This document shows positions 35,119 to 43,572 of a stretch of 64,000 nt of DNA, one piece after another (the first letter of the stretch is position 1; the number at the start of each line of letters is the position of its first letter). A model generated the notes under the pieces. The model searched no databases. It was given only the letters and a program-made list of their open reading frames with translations, and had not been told where the DNA came from. The stretch spans positions 1-64,000 of the forward strand of contig JAWKTX010000006.1 in assembly GCA_041398825.1 (NCBI GenBank), read 5' to 3'. This DNA is from Planctomycetaceae bacterium. GTDB lineage: Bacteria > Planctomycetota > Planctomycetia > Planctomycetales > Planctomycetaceae. The position numbers were made by a program, and so were the translations under genes.

Positions 35119-35457
35119 ATGCTTCTGACTAATCACTGGTGGAGTCAACGAACAACATCGCTGTGTTATGGTCCGTCGGCTTTGATTGATGTAATGCGGA
35201 AGTGGCTGCCTTCCATGGCGAACCATATTCAGGAGTTCCAATCGCGCACGACTCGCTATGCACGTTCGCGTGGCTTTCAGGGAATTATTTGCGGACACAT
35301 CCATGCCCCCAGACATGAAACACTGGACGGAGTGACATACTTTAACATCGGCGACTGGATCGAAAGCTGCACGGCGCTGGTTGAAGAGAACGATGGCCGC
35401 ATGTGGTTGCTCAGGGACCGCGCAGATCCCGTCGCCTGGCCAGCGTCCTGGGGTTAA
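35119..35457 (+). pseudogene. C-terminal remnant of LpxH-like metallophosphoesterase
   Basis: The frame encodes 112 residues. From about residue 35 on it matches the C-terminus of UDP-2,3-diacylglucosamine pyrophosphatase-like phosphoesterases: 'GIICGHIHAPRHE', 'YFNIGDWIESCTALVEE' and 'DGRMWLLRD'. The N-terminal two thirds with the DxH, GD and GNHD metal ligands are absent. Upstream the frame meets a stop at 35050-35052 and shows no homology. The piece keeps only the last His-x-His ligands and cannot be catalytic. Its start has no ribosome site. It is best read as a decayed gene fragment left after a deletion or rearrangement. Confidence 0.75.
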
Positions 35458-35470
35458 CTTAGCTCAGCTT

Positions 35471-35570
35471 GGCAGTCTGTTGAAGAACAGGACTGGCTCG
35501 AGCAGAAGACCTTGAAACACCACGGTTCACAGTCGTCCTGCTCGCCTGCCCCGGTTCTTCAACGGACAGT
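35471..35570 (-). repeat. Dispersed palindromic element, copy D (inverted)
   Basis: Reverse orientation relative to copies A-C. The outer stem is the best of the family: GTTGAAGAAC (35479-35488) pairs perfectly with GTTCTTCAAC (35554-35563) and extends outward through GTCT/GGAC. Where copy A has A-T pairs in this stem, copy D has a compensating G-C pair. It lies just after the phosphoesterase remnant. Confidence 0.75.
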
Positions 35571-35872
35571 TAATGGCGAATCTGCGATGCCCGGTGTTTT
35601 CGATCGCGGGCATTTGCGTTGCACTTCATCGCGATGGGGCACCGTAGCCGCCGTGACTGGTTCATCGGAGATGCCAGAAGCAGTTCTTTTGCTCATCCAG
35701 CTGACCAAACCTGTTTCGCCTGCTAAAGTCAGATGGCAAGAGACCCTGTTCAGGTTTTTCGCTGTGTAACAATCGTTGTGTATCGATCGGGGTGGATCGG
35801 GTTTCGATCCGGCGAAACTCGACGAGTCACGACGGCGCGTGTTTCTTCCGCTCCCCATTTCGGAGTCATCAG
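35571..35872. other. Intergenic spacer upstream of sialidase-like gene
   Basis: About 300 bases with no supported gene. A frame running into the sialidase-like gene from 35792 starts with GTG and is out-competed by the ATG at 35873, which has a GGAG ribosome site. Confidence 0.4.
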
Positions 35873-37099
35873 ATGTCTGCCCGATCGCCGTATACCCATT
35901 CTCTCGATCGCCGTAATGTGCTCAGGACGATGTGTGCCTCCGCCGCCGGCGCGGTCGCCTGGACAGGTCTGCATTTGAGCGCTCAGGCCGGAACTGCAAA
36001 CAAATCGTTGGCAGTTCCGAAATTTGAATTGCTGGACCTGAAGACATTCAGCCTTCCGGACGACCGATATTATGGCTGGCCGACTGTCGCCCGACAGAAG
36101 AACGGGCGGCTCCTCGTAGTTGCGTCCGGAGGTCGAGAACGCCATGTCTGCCCGTTTGGCAGAGTCGATTTGATCCAGTCAGATGACAGCGGCGATACGT
36201 GGTCGTTCGCCCGCACAATTGCCGACGGTCCTATTGATGATCGTGATGCTGGTATCATCGAAACGTCGCACGGTACGCTTCTGGCAACCACCTTTACATC
36301 CCTCGCCTATTTGCCGACTTTGCAAAAAGCCATCGAATCGGCAGGCACCGATAAACCGCTGATGAAGCCCGAACAGCTGGCTCGATGGCAGGCAGCTCAC
36401 CGTCGACTTCCGGAGGGGCAACACAAGGAACACACGGCTTGCTGGCTGTTGCGATCTGAAGACAATGGGCTTTCGTGGTCCAGCCCCTATCGTTGCCCGG
36501 TCAACAGTCCGCACGGTCCGATTAATCTGTCGGACGGCACTCTCTTGTATGCAGGTAAAATGTTGTGGGAAGAACCCAACAAGGTGGGTGTTTGCCGCTC
36601 CGAAGATGATGGACGGACGTGGAAGTGGCTGGCCGATATCCCGACGCGTCCTGGTGATGATCACAAAAACTATCACGAACTGCACGCAGTGGAAGCATCT
36701 GACGGACGTTTAGTCGTTCACATCCGAAACCACAACAAGACGAACGCCGGAGAGACACTTCAGTGTCATTCAACCGACGGTGGCTTGACCTGGTCCATGC
36801 CCGCTTCGATTGGTGTGTGGGGAATGCCCTCACATTTGATGAAATTAAAAGACGGGCGTCTCCTGATGAGTTATGGTCACCGACGAAAACCGCTGGGAAA
36901 TCAAATTCGACTCAGCAGTGACAACGGCGAATCCTGGTCTGAGGCTATTGTGCTGTACGGCGATGGAGCAACCGGCGACCTCGGATATCCTTCAACCGTG
37001 GAATTCGACGACGGTCGCCTTCTGACTGTGTGGTACGAACTCATGCCCGAAACCGGCATGTCTCAACTCCGTGCTGCGCGATGGAAGCTCGTTGATTGA
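35873..37099 (+). CDS. Sialidase/BNR-repeat glycosidase-like protein
   Basis: 408 residues from the ATG at 35873. A Tat-like leader is present ('LDRRNVLRTMCASAAGAVAW'). Five Asp-box (SxDxGxTW) repeats mark a six-bladed neuraminidase-type propeller: 'SDDSGDTW' (about 101), 'SEDNGLSW' (195), 'SEDDGRTW' (242), 'STDGGLTW' (299) and 'SSDNGESW' (346). Arg and Glu residues suitable for a sialidase site are present ('ELHAVEASDGRLVVHIRN'), but the canonical RIP motif is not obvious, so the substrate may be another acidic sugar. The protein is exported. No partner gene is adjacent. Confidence 0.82.
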   Translation: MSARSPYTHSLDRRNVLRTMCASAAGAVAWTGLHLSAQAGTANKSLAVPKFELLDLKTFSLPDDRYYGWPTVARQKNGRLLVVASGGRERHVCPFGRVDLIQSDDSGDTWSFARTIADGPIDDRDAGIIETSHGTLLATTFTSLAYLPTLQKAIESAGTDKPLMKPEQLARWQAAHRRLPEGQHKEHTACWLLRSEDNGLSWSSPYRCPVNSPHGPINLSDGTLLYAGKMLWEEPNKVGVCRSEDDGRTWKWLADIPTRPGDDHKNYHELHAVEASDGRLVVHIRNHNKTNAGETLQCHSTDGGLTWSMPASIGVWGMPSHLMKLKDGRLLMSYGHRRKPLGNQIRLSSDNGESWSEAIVLYGDGATGDLGYPSTVEFDDGRLLTVWYELMPETGMSQLRAARWKLVD

Positions 37100-37159
37100 A
37101 GCCTGCACCTGCTTGTCTGTTCTCTCTCATCCAACGACGGTTGAAGATGGATTTCGAGA

Positions 37160-38791
37160 CTAAATCTGCAGTTTTGGTTGCGGGTACGTCTGGTTGATGT
37201 GTTCGATGAAAGTCTGCCAGGTTCTGTTGAACGAATCGAGCCGGTCCTTTTTCTTGTCTTCGTCGAGCAAGCTTTGTCGGATGGAATTCCTGGCCAGCTC
37301 TCTCAACGTCATCAGATCCAGATCCCACGCCATGCAAACGGTCCAGAAGTCGTAACTAAGCCCGTCGTTGCCAAGAATGCAGGGGTCATCTGAGGAAATC
37401 ACGCAGGTGAGCCCGCGTCGAATATATCCGTTGGCTGGATGCAGGCGCACATCCGCCACATAGCCGAGTGTCTGATTACTAATCGGGCAGACTTCCAGCG
37501 TTGTCGGGCCGGCTCGAAATTCCTGTTCAAGAGACGGGAACAGGTACAGGTTGATGCCGTGTCCAATTCGCCGAGTCCCCAGAACATGTGCATCGACAAG
37601 GTTCTCGTCGTCGGCCCAGTCACTTTCACCGTCATGCAACAGGAGTGTTGGGAATGGGTGGCCCTGTTCCTGGCAGACGTTCATCAGGGCAGGCCAGATG
37701 TTCAGCAGTTGCGAGGTGGGGGAATTGTCCGTTTCCTGACCGACCAGATCATAGCCGACAAACAGATGAGGGAATTTCTTCATGACGTCGATTGCATTTC
37801 GGAAGTTTCTGACCATGTCTTCCGTGCTGGCCCCGCGCCAATCGCTGGCGATCAGGCGAAGATCGAATTCCGGGAATTTCTGACGAACGGAATTCATCGC
37901 TTCGACATAATTGGAAATCGCGCGTTCCTTTGGAAATGGTTTGCCATCGCTGGAATAGAGGATCGGAAAACCTGTTCGCAGTTCCACGTACATCACACCG
38001 TCATTCGCCAGCGTCAGAAATGCGTCTTCAAAGTATTCTCGATAAGCCTGGTCATTGGACAGGATACTGCCCAGACGAAGAAAGCAGTTATTGAACTCGA
38101 ACCATCGGTCGCGCGTGCGTGGATCTTCCGCCCCGATCGTCAGCAGTTGCAGGAGTTTGCTGGGAAGATCAGGTGTCGTGGCCAGTGCTTCACGGATTGG
38201 AATGAATCCTGCCGGAGCTGCGCCCGTCTGACTGAACCGAATCTCTCCGACCAGATGCTGCAGGAAGCCATTTGCATAGGTACTCTCCGGCCAGCAGATG
38301 TAGCAATCCTCTCGACGAAGGCACTCCTGAACCAACCATTCTGCACGCCCTCCTGCCGTGCTGTGAATATGCAGAGCTCCACCTTTGGGCATGCGTCGAA
38401 TGATTTGAAAGACCTCCGATTTTTCAATCAACGGTTTGGCCTGATGGAAAGCGATCATCGGCGGAAACTCGTTCTTCTCCCGATAGTCATTGATTTCCAA
38501 CGCCTGCAGGTGACCGAACCTGCGTGCAGCAGCCTCTTCTTCGGGAGTTGTTTCGAGAGGATCGGGGAACCGCATGCTCCGATCAGCTTCCAGCAGCGTC
38601 TGCCTGTGGTCGACGATTTTCTGACGGATGGGGTCAACGCTCATCGGCTCTGCCTGAGCGGGTTCCTGTCCCTCGGCAACAGAACCAGAAGCAGGCGACT
38701 TGTTCAGTTCCGTCCCGGCTGACTGACTGACAGCCCCCCCGCAGCCAGGTATTGCCAGGACAAGTAAACACAGTTGCACTGCTGTCGTCAT
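37160..38791 (-). CDS. Adenosine deaminase-like lipoprotein
   Basis: I start it at the ATG at 38791, which opens a lipoprotein leader ('LCLLVLAIPGCGG', lipobox Cys at about 17) and gives 543 residues. The frame extends to 39088 but the extra 99 residues look non-coding. The adenosine/AMP deaminase fold shows 'LHIHSTAGG' (HxH metal ligands, about 138), 'VGYDLVGQE', 'LLHDGESDW' (His and catalytic Glu region), 'RRIGHGINL', 'VCPISNQTLGYV' and 'VISSDDPCILG' (catalytic Asp pair). The ligand set looks complete. Surface-anchored deaminases of this type (ADGF-like) act on extracellular nucleosides or related aminopurines. Confidence 0.85.
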   Translation of the reverse strand: MTTAVQLCLLVLAIPGCGGAVSQSAGTELNKSPASGSVAEGQEPAQAEPMSVDPIRQKIVDHRQTLLEADRSMRFPDPLETTPEEEAAARRFGHLQALEINDYREKNEFPPMIAFHQAKPLIEKSEVFQIIRRMPKGGALHIHSTAGGRAEWLVQECLRREDCYICWPESTYANGFLQHLVGEIRFSQTGAAPAGFIPIREALATTPDLPSKLLQLLTIGAEDPRTRDRWFEFNNCFLRLGSILSNDQAYREYFEDAFLTLANDGVMYVELRTGFPILYSSDGKPFPKERAISNYVEAMNSVRQKFPEFDLRLIASDWRGASTEDMVRNFRNAIDVMKKFPHLFVGYDLVGQETDNSPTSQLLNIWPALMNVCQEQGHPFPTLLLHDGESDWADDENLVDAHVLGTRRIGHGINLYLFPSLEQEFRAGPTTLEVCPISNQTLGYVADVRLHPANGYIRRGLTCVISSDDPCILGNDGLSYDFWTVCMAWDLDLMTLRELARNSIRQSLLDEDKKKDRLDSFNRTWQTFIEHINQTYPQPKLQI

Positions 38792-39211
38792 TAAATAAGT
38801 GGACAGCACGCATCGGAAATTTCCGGGATGTCCGTCAGTCGTCGAGAAGCAATCAGGCACGACGGTTCTTTCTTTTGGGGCATTCAGGCGAATACGGCGG
38901 CGATTCAATTCTGTGGAAGTTGGCCTGTATTCCGGCATAGATCGCCATGGGTTGTCAAACGTCATACTGAGCGTTTCCAGAGAGTTCACCGACTTGTGAT
39001 TTGCACGGCGCCGTGGGTTGCACCTACCCACGCGAGTGTAAAAAATGCGTCCGCAAAACAGCGACCTCCTTTGGATCAGAGTCATCAATAAGTGCAGTCT
39101 TCAGGAATCTGCACACGAGTCCATTGGTTTGCACGACGAATGGTGCGGTCCGTCTCGTGTATGGCTGCCAGCTTTGAACCTATTCGCATGAATTTGTAGA
39201 GGACTTAATAC
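38792..39211. other. Divergent intergenic region
   Basis: About 420 bases between the deaminase-like gene and the glycosyltransferase fusion gene. A short inverted repeat (CGTGGGT at 39012-39018 and ACCCACG at 39026-39032) lies near the middle. Promoters for both genes must be here. The leftward open frame from 39088 is the untranslated extension of the deaminase gene. Confidence 0.45.
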
Positions 39212-40984
39212 ATGGACGCTGGTGTTTTGCAGCTACACGGTGGCACCGAAGAAACGCATTTTGACGAGCTCTTCCGCGACTACCTGAAGCTGAAACCTGC
39301 GCCTGATCTGACAATTCAATCTCCGGTGGCACAACTTCAACCACTTTCGCTCATCATTCCAACGGCACTCAATCAATCCGTGAAACATGGAGTCCTGCTG
39401 CGCGTACTGCGAGGCATTGAAGCATCCCAGTGCATCCGCCAGGTCGTGCTCGTTCAGGCGGAATCATCGGACGGGCCTGGAGCACGAGAGGCAGAGCTTC
39501 AATCGCAAATCAGCGAACTACTTCAACAGGCCGGAAAAGAAGTCGTGTGGCAGTCCTGTGAACCTAATCGGCGCGGTGCGGCGCGCAACATTGGTCGAGC
39601 CGCAGCGACAGAAGAATTGTTGATGTTCCTGGATGACGACATGCTGCTCCGTGACTGGCGAGTCGTTGACGTCATTGTCTCCGAATTACTGGCCGGCCAG
39701 TTTGACGCCGCCATGTTTCCGGCTCGGCACTATATGCGTTACCCCCGCATCCATGATGACACCAAACTGACTCAGGCCATCGCACGATGGAGATCGGATT
39801 CCCTGAACGTTGTCGCGGACGAGGTCTTTGATCCTGTCGCGGAAGGGGAAAAGTTTCAGACCATGGGCTTCTGTTTTCCCGGCTGCTTCATGGTCATACA
39901 TGGGGCCGCGTATGATACCTGCGGAGGGTTTGCAGATTTCCTGGGTTGGGGGTTTGAAGATTCAGTGATGGCCGTTGCGGCTGCACGACGACTTCGCATT
40001 ATGAACCTGTTCCATCGTGTCGAAGCACTGCTGCACATCGACCATCCGGTAACACCCTACAAGTCGTGGGAGTTTGGGACCAATCGCAAGCTGTATTACG
40101 AAGCCCATGCCACTGCCCAGGAAATGGCCGACCTTCATCGCAGAGTCTTTGAGGGAGGCGATTTGACGCCGGAACAGCTGGCGACAGTCGATACGGAATC
40201 CATAGGTGAGGAGGTCGCTCGCCTGCTGATCGAAGGCGGAATTTCATCCAGAGTATCCAAGGCGGTTCGTGCGATTCAGCGTGTTGCCGACAAACTCACG
40301 GAAGCCGGGCTGAATCCGATGCCCCGGTTCATGGTTTTGTTTGGTTCTCGTGGCAGGCGTGAAGAATCCGAGAGCAGCGATGTCGATCTGCTTCTGTTGT
40401 ACCAAAATGGGGGCGTTCGTGATTTCTATGTGACGCCAGGCGAAGGCAAACATCGGCTGGAGCTGGAACTTTCCGGGATCGACAAGTTCGAATCCATCTC
40501 CATCGCTCCCGCCATGTACGGTGGCAGTAGTTCTCTGGAGCTCTCCAAGCTGGCAGGCGCTCGCCTGATTGATGGCGAGGACAAGTTGTTCTGCGAATGG
40601 CGTGATTCTGTCCTGACGACGGGTCTGGAATGCGGTCGAGCCTACTGGCTGATGATCATTGCCGGATTGAGTCTCCGATCCGGAGAACTCGGCGGTATGC
40701 GAACCCTGCTGATCAGGGCTTTCCGCCAGATTGTCAGTCATACGCAGCTGGGATCCATGGAACGGGATCTTGAGATCCTTCGCCTGCTGGAGGAGCGGCA
40801 GTTTGAAGAGGCGGCCGGGCCGATGATCCAATTGCTTGACCTGGAAGCACCGGACTGGCGATATGACACAGGGATTGGTCTGCGGAGTTTCGTCAACCAG
40901 GTGCCGGAAGTCTGGACCGCAATTCACTGGCTCTGGGAAATCGTCATCAGCCGTCCGATTGAGAAAGTAGAGGCGGTGTCATAG
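39212..40984 (+). CDS. Glycosyltransferase (GT2-like) fused to nucleotidyltransferase domain
   Basis: 590 residues with AGAGGAC before the ATG. Residues about 48-300 form a family-2-like glycosyltransferase: 'LSLIIPTALNQS', 'RGAARNIGRAAATEELLMFLDDD' (nucleotide-sugar DxD at about 140), a 'FPGCFMVIHGAAYDTCGGF' acceptor region and 'GWGFEDSVMA'. From about 360 on is a minimal nucleotidyltransferase: 'MVLFGSRGRREESESSDVDLLLLY' gives the G-S-x10-D-x-D signature (about 376-392), followed by a helical region to the end. There is no signal or membrane segment, so it is cytoplasmic. The fusion suggests a bifunctional or self-regulating enzyme in glycan synthesis; the donor and acceptor are unknown. 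Confidence 0.8.
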   Translation: MDAGVLQLHGGTEETHFDELFRDYLKLKPAPDLTIQSPVAQLQPLSLIIPTALNQSVKHGVLLRVLRGIEASQCIRQVVLVQAESSDGPGAREAELQSQISELLQQAGKEVVWQSCEPNRRGAARNIGRAAATEELLMFLDDDMLLRDWRVVDVIVSELLAGQFDAAMFPARHYMRYPRIHDDTKLTQAIARWRSDSLNVVADEVFDPVAEGEKFQTMGFCFPGCFMVIHGAAYDTCGGFADFLGWGFEDSVMAVAAARRLRIMNLFHRVEALLHIDHPVTPYKSWEFGTNRKLYYEAHATAQEMADLHRRVFEGGDLTPEQLATVDTESIGEEVARLLIEGGISSRVSKAVRAIQRVADKLTEAGLNPMPRFMVLFGSRGRREESESSDVDLLLLYQNGGVRDFYVTPGEGKHRLELELSGIDKFESISIAPAMYGGSSSLELSKLAGARLIDGEDKLFCEWRDSVLTTGLECGRAYWLMIIAGLSLRSGELGGMRTLLIRAFRQIVSHTQLGSMERDLEILRLLEERQFEEAAGPMIQLLDLEAPDWRYDTGIGLRSFVNQVPEVWTAIHWLWEIVISRPIEKVEAVS

Positions 40985-41091
40985 TGGAAGCCGTGTGATA
41001 ACGTTCTTTCCAACGGAATGACTTCAGAATCGTTTGCAGGCATGATGCAGCGATACCAGTTCCGTTCCATTCAGGAATCAGGCCTAATTCC

Positions 41092-42555
41092 ATGTCGCCT
41101 CTCCGAAGTGATTCAGTGAAGTTCTTTCGCCTACTAGCTCTTTGCCTGATACCCCTCGCGTTCAGGGCGAATACCGTTCAGGGCTCAAGCAATCCGGATA
41201 CGCGCCCGAATCTTATTCTGATACTGGCAGACGATCTGGGTTGGGCTGATCTCGGATGTTACGGCAATCAATACAATGAAAGCCCCCGCATCGATCAACT
41301 CGCCGCAATGGGGATGCGCTGGACGCAATTCTACGCTGGCCCTGTGTGTTCTCCCACGCGAGCCAATATTCAGTCTGGTCAGGATCAGGCTCGATTCGGA
41401 ATAACGCAGCACATCCCCGGGCACCGAAGACCATTTGCAAAACTGCGTGACCCCGAAGTGCCCCGACAACTTCCTCTGGAGGTGACGACATTCGCCGAAC
41501 TGCTCGGGAAAGCGGGCTACAAGACCGGCTACTTTGGAAAGTGGCATCTGGGCGGCACTGGCTTTGGCCCAAAGGATCAAGGCTGGCAGACTGCCGTTGA
41601 AACTCAGGGAAATACTCTTTCACCAGCGATGGCGAAAGTCGCCGGTACAGATCGAATGGCCGAATATCTGACAAACATGGCCGTTGATTTCATTGAACAG
41701 AATCGTGACCAGCCATTTCTGCTTCAGGTATCACACACGGCCGTACACATCCCGCTTTCCACAACAAAATCCAGGCGTGAGAAATATCAACAAAAGCCTG
41801 CGGCCAGTAATTATCCGTCACGGCCGGATTATGCCGGACTCATTGAAGAACTTGACGAAAGCGTTGGACGCATTCTGGACACGATCGAACGACTTCAGTT
41901 GTCAGGCAGAACATTAATCATCTTTACATCTGACAACGGCGGGCTTGAAACCGAACAGAATGGCACAATCACCACGTCTAACAAACCACTGCGTCGAGAA
42001 AAAGGCACGCTCTACGAGGGCGGAATCCGGGTTCCGATGATCGCCTGCTGGCAAAACAAAGTTCAACCGGGGACGAAGACAGATGAGATTGCCAGCACCA
42101 TCGATCTATTCGCAACGTTCGCAGATCTTGCAGGTTGTCAGCTTCCGAAGACACAACCAAACGACGGGATCAGCCTGAAAGGAGTGCTTCAGGATGCAAG
42201 CTGTTCACTGCCTGAGCGTGCCCTGTTCTGGCATCTTCCCCACTACCACCACAGTACGCCTGCGAGCGCGATTCGAATGGGCGGTTATAAACTGCTGGAA
42301 TTCCACGAAGACCACCGACTGGAACTCTATGATCTCAACAATGACATCGGAGAATCCACCAACCTGAGCGTCACCCGAACAGATATGGCTGCACGCCTGC
42401 ACACAGCCCTGCAGACATGGAGGCACCAGGTTGGAGCGAGAATGCCCGAACCAAATCCCGACTACGACGCCGAACGATCCACGGAGCTGGCAAAACCCAA
42501 TGGTGGTGTTCAGAAAAAAGAAAAACGCCGGAGACCCGTTAAAGACGGCAGATAG
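41092..42555 (+). CDS. Sulfatase (formylglycine type, CSPTR)
   Basis: 487 residues with a signal peptide ending near 'FRANTVQG'. Conserved blocks are 'LILADDLGWADLGCYGN' (metal Asp pair) and the active-site 'VCSPTRANIQSG' (Cys at about 85, converted to formylglycine), then 'GYFGKWHLGG', 'FTSDNGG' and 'EGGIRVPMI'. The C-terminus ends in a basic tail ('KKEKRRRPVKDGR'). An exported S1 sulfatase; the sulfated glycan cannot be named. It stands alone between the glycosyltransferase fusion and an unknown exported protein. Confidence 0.92.
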   Translation: MSPLRSDSVKFFRLLALCLIPLAFRANTVQGSSNPDTRPNLILILADDLGWADLGCYGNQYNESPRIDQLAAMGMRWTQFYAGPVCSPTRANIQSGQDQARFGITQHIPGHRRPFAKLRDPEVPRQLPLEVTTFAELLGKAGYKTGYFGKWHLGGTGFGPKDQGWQTAVETQGNTLSPAMAKVAGTDRMAEYLTNMAVDFIEQNRDQPFLLQVSHTAVHIPLSTTKSRREKYQQKPAASNYPSRPDYAGLIEELDESVGRILDTIERLQLSGRTLIIFTSDNGGLETEQNGTITTSNKPLRREKGTLYEGGIRVPMIACWQNKVQPGTKTDEIASTIDLFATFADLAGCQLPKTQPNDGISLKGVLQDASCSLPERALFWHLPHYHHSTPASAIRMGGYKLLEFHEDHRLELYDLNNDIGESTNLSVTRTDMAARLHTALQTWRHQVGARMPEPNPDYDAERSTELAKPNGGVQKKEKRRRPVKDGR

Positions 42556-42691
42556 CCCGCGTCCGCGATGGACAGGTTGACAGTCAGACGACTCCGTTTC
42601 ATTCAGGAATCTGCGAATTCGATTGAACCAATCCTGCATGCCACACACTTCAGTAGTCATGCCCCGCACGTCTCACTGAAGGATTCAACGG

Positions 42692-43516
42692 ATGAACTCA
42701 TTTCGCTTAACGGTACTCCTTGCATGCCTGTTCACTTACTGTGTGTCCGCGGCTGCGATATCGACAGAATGGAATCCTTCTCTGTCCGCAGAACAGAAGG
42801 CTGAGGCACCGCCCTCGGGTCCGTCTTACAGGAGTGACAGTGACAGCGGAAACGACATCACACCCTCTGAATGTACGCCCACTCTCGACACACCGCTGGC
42901 CCGAGTGTATCAGCATCTGCTTTCCCTTCGACAAAAACATGCGAACTTCGTCGATGATGGAAACACACGAAAGGCAGATGAACTGCAGCAGCAAATCCAA
43001 AGCGTGGAGCGACCGTTCCGCCACGCCGTATCAATGCCGTGCCACGCCGAACCCTTCATACATGCTGTCGGAGCCTACACGCAGAAAAACCACAACGACG
43101 TCGTCGTCGTCAATGTGACCGATGACACCGGACCAGTGATCCTCGTCCTGACCGGCTACAGCGAAATCAACTGGCAGGTCAAATGTGCAGACGAGGTTCA
43201 GATCGATTTCATTATCTGCACCGGCTATTGCGATCAAAGGGTCACATGTGTTCCCGATGGAATTCCGGTACTCAATTTTTCGTACTACCACAATTCAGGT
43301 GAGTACGCCTACGCTTACGGTGCGGACCGAACTCAATGGGATGACCTGGACGTCTTCATCCGCAAACAAACCGGAGGATTATCCATTCGAACAGCCCTTG
43401 GGTCATACTACGCGCATGAGACGTACGAAGTAGGCCCCCGGAATGTGGAATGGCGAATCCAGATGCTGGACAGCCTCATCGGTCAAGGCAACACGCCCAC
43501 GGAACAGGACAGGTAA
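42692..43516 (+). CDS. Exported protein of unknown function
   Basis: 274 residues with AGGA 8 bases before the ATG and a signal peptide ending near 'CVSAAA'. Residues about 65-105 form a short helical hairpin ('LLSLRQKHANFVDDGNTRKADELQQQI'). From about 120 a beta-rich domain begins ('NDVVVVNVTDDTGPVILVLTGY', 'INWQVKC', 'TALGSYYAHETYEV'), with several cysteines ('ICTGYCDQRVTC') that could form disulfides. I do not recognise the family. The phrase 'VLTGYSEINW' suggests a lectin-like or jelly-roll fold, but that is a guess. Confidence 0.65.
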   Translation: MNSFRLTVLLACLFTYCVSAAAISTEWNPSLSAEQKAEAPPSGPSYRSDSDSGNDITPSECTPTLDTPLARVYQHLLSLRQKHANFVDDGNTRKADELQQQIQSVERPFRHAVSMPCHAEPFIHAVGAYTQKNHNDVVVVNVTDDTGPVILVLTGYSEINWQVKCADEVQIDFIICTGYCDQRVTCVPDGIPVLNFSYYHNSGEYAYAYGADRTQWDDLDVFIRKQTGGLSIRTALGSYYAHETYEVGPRNVEWRIQMLDSLIGQGNTPTEQDR

Positions 43517-43572
43517 ACTCTATTGTCGCGCCACGACTGCACCGTGACCTTGTCGGAAAGCCGGGCATACGT

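Noticed and set aside
37439..38722. 427-codon rightward frame opposite the deaminase-like gene
   Set aside because: It is the antisense shadow of a gene with complete catalytic motifs and shows no domain of its own.
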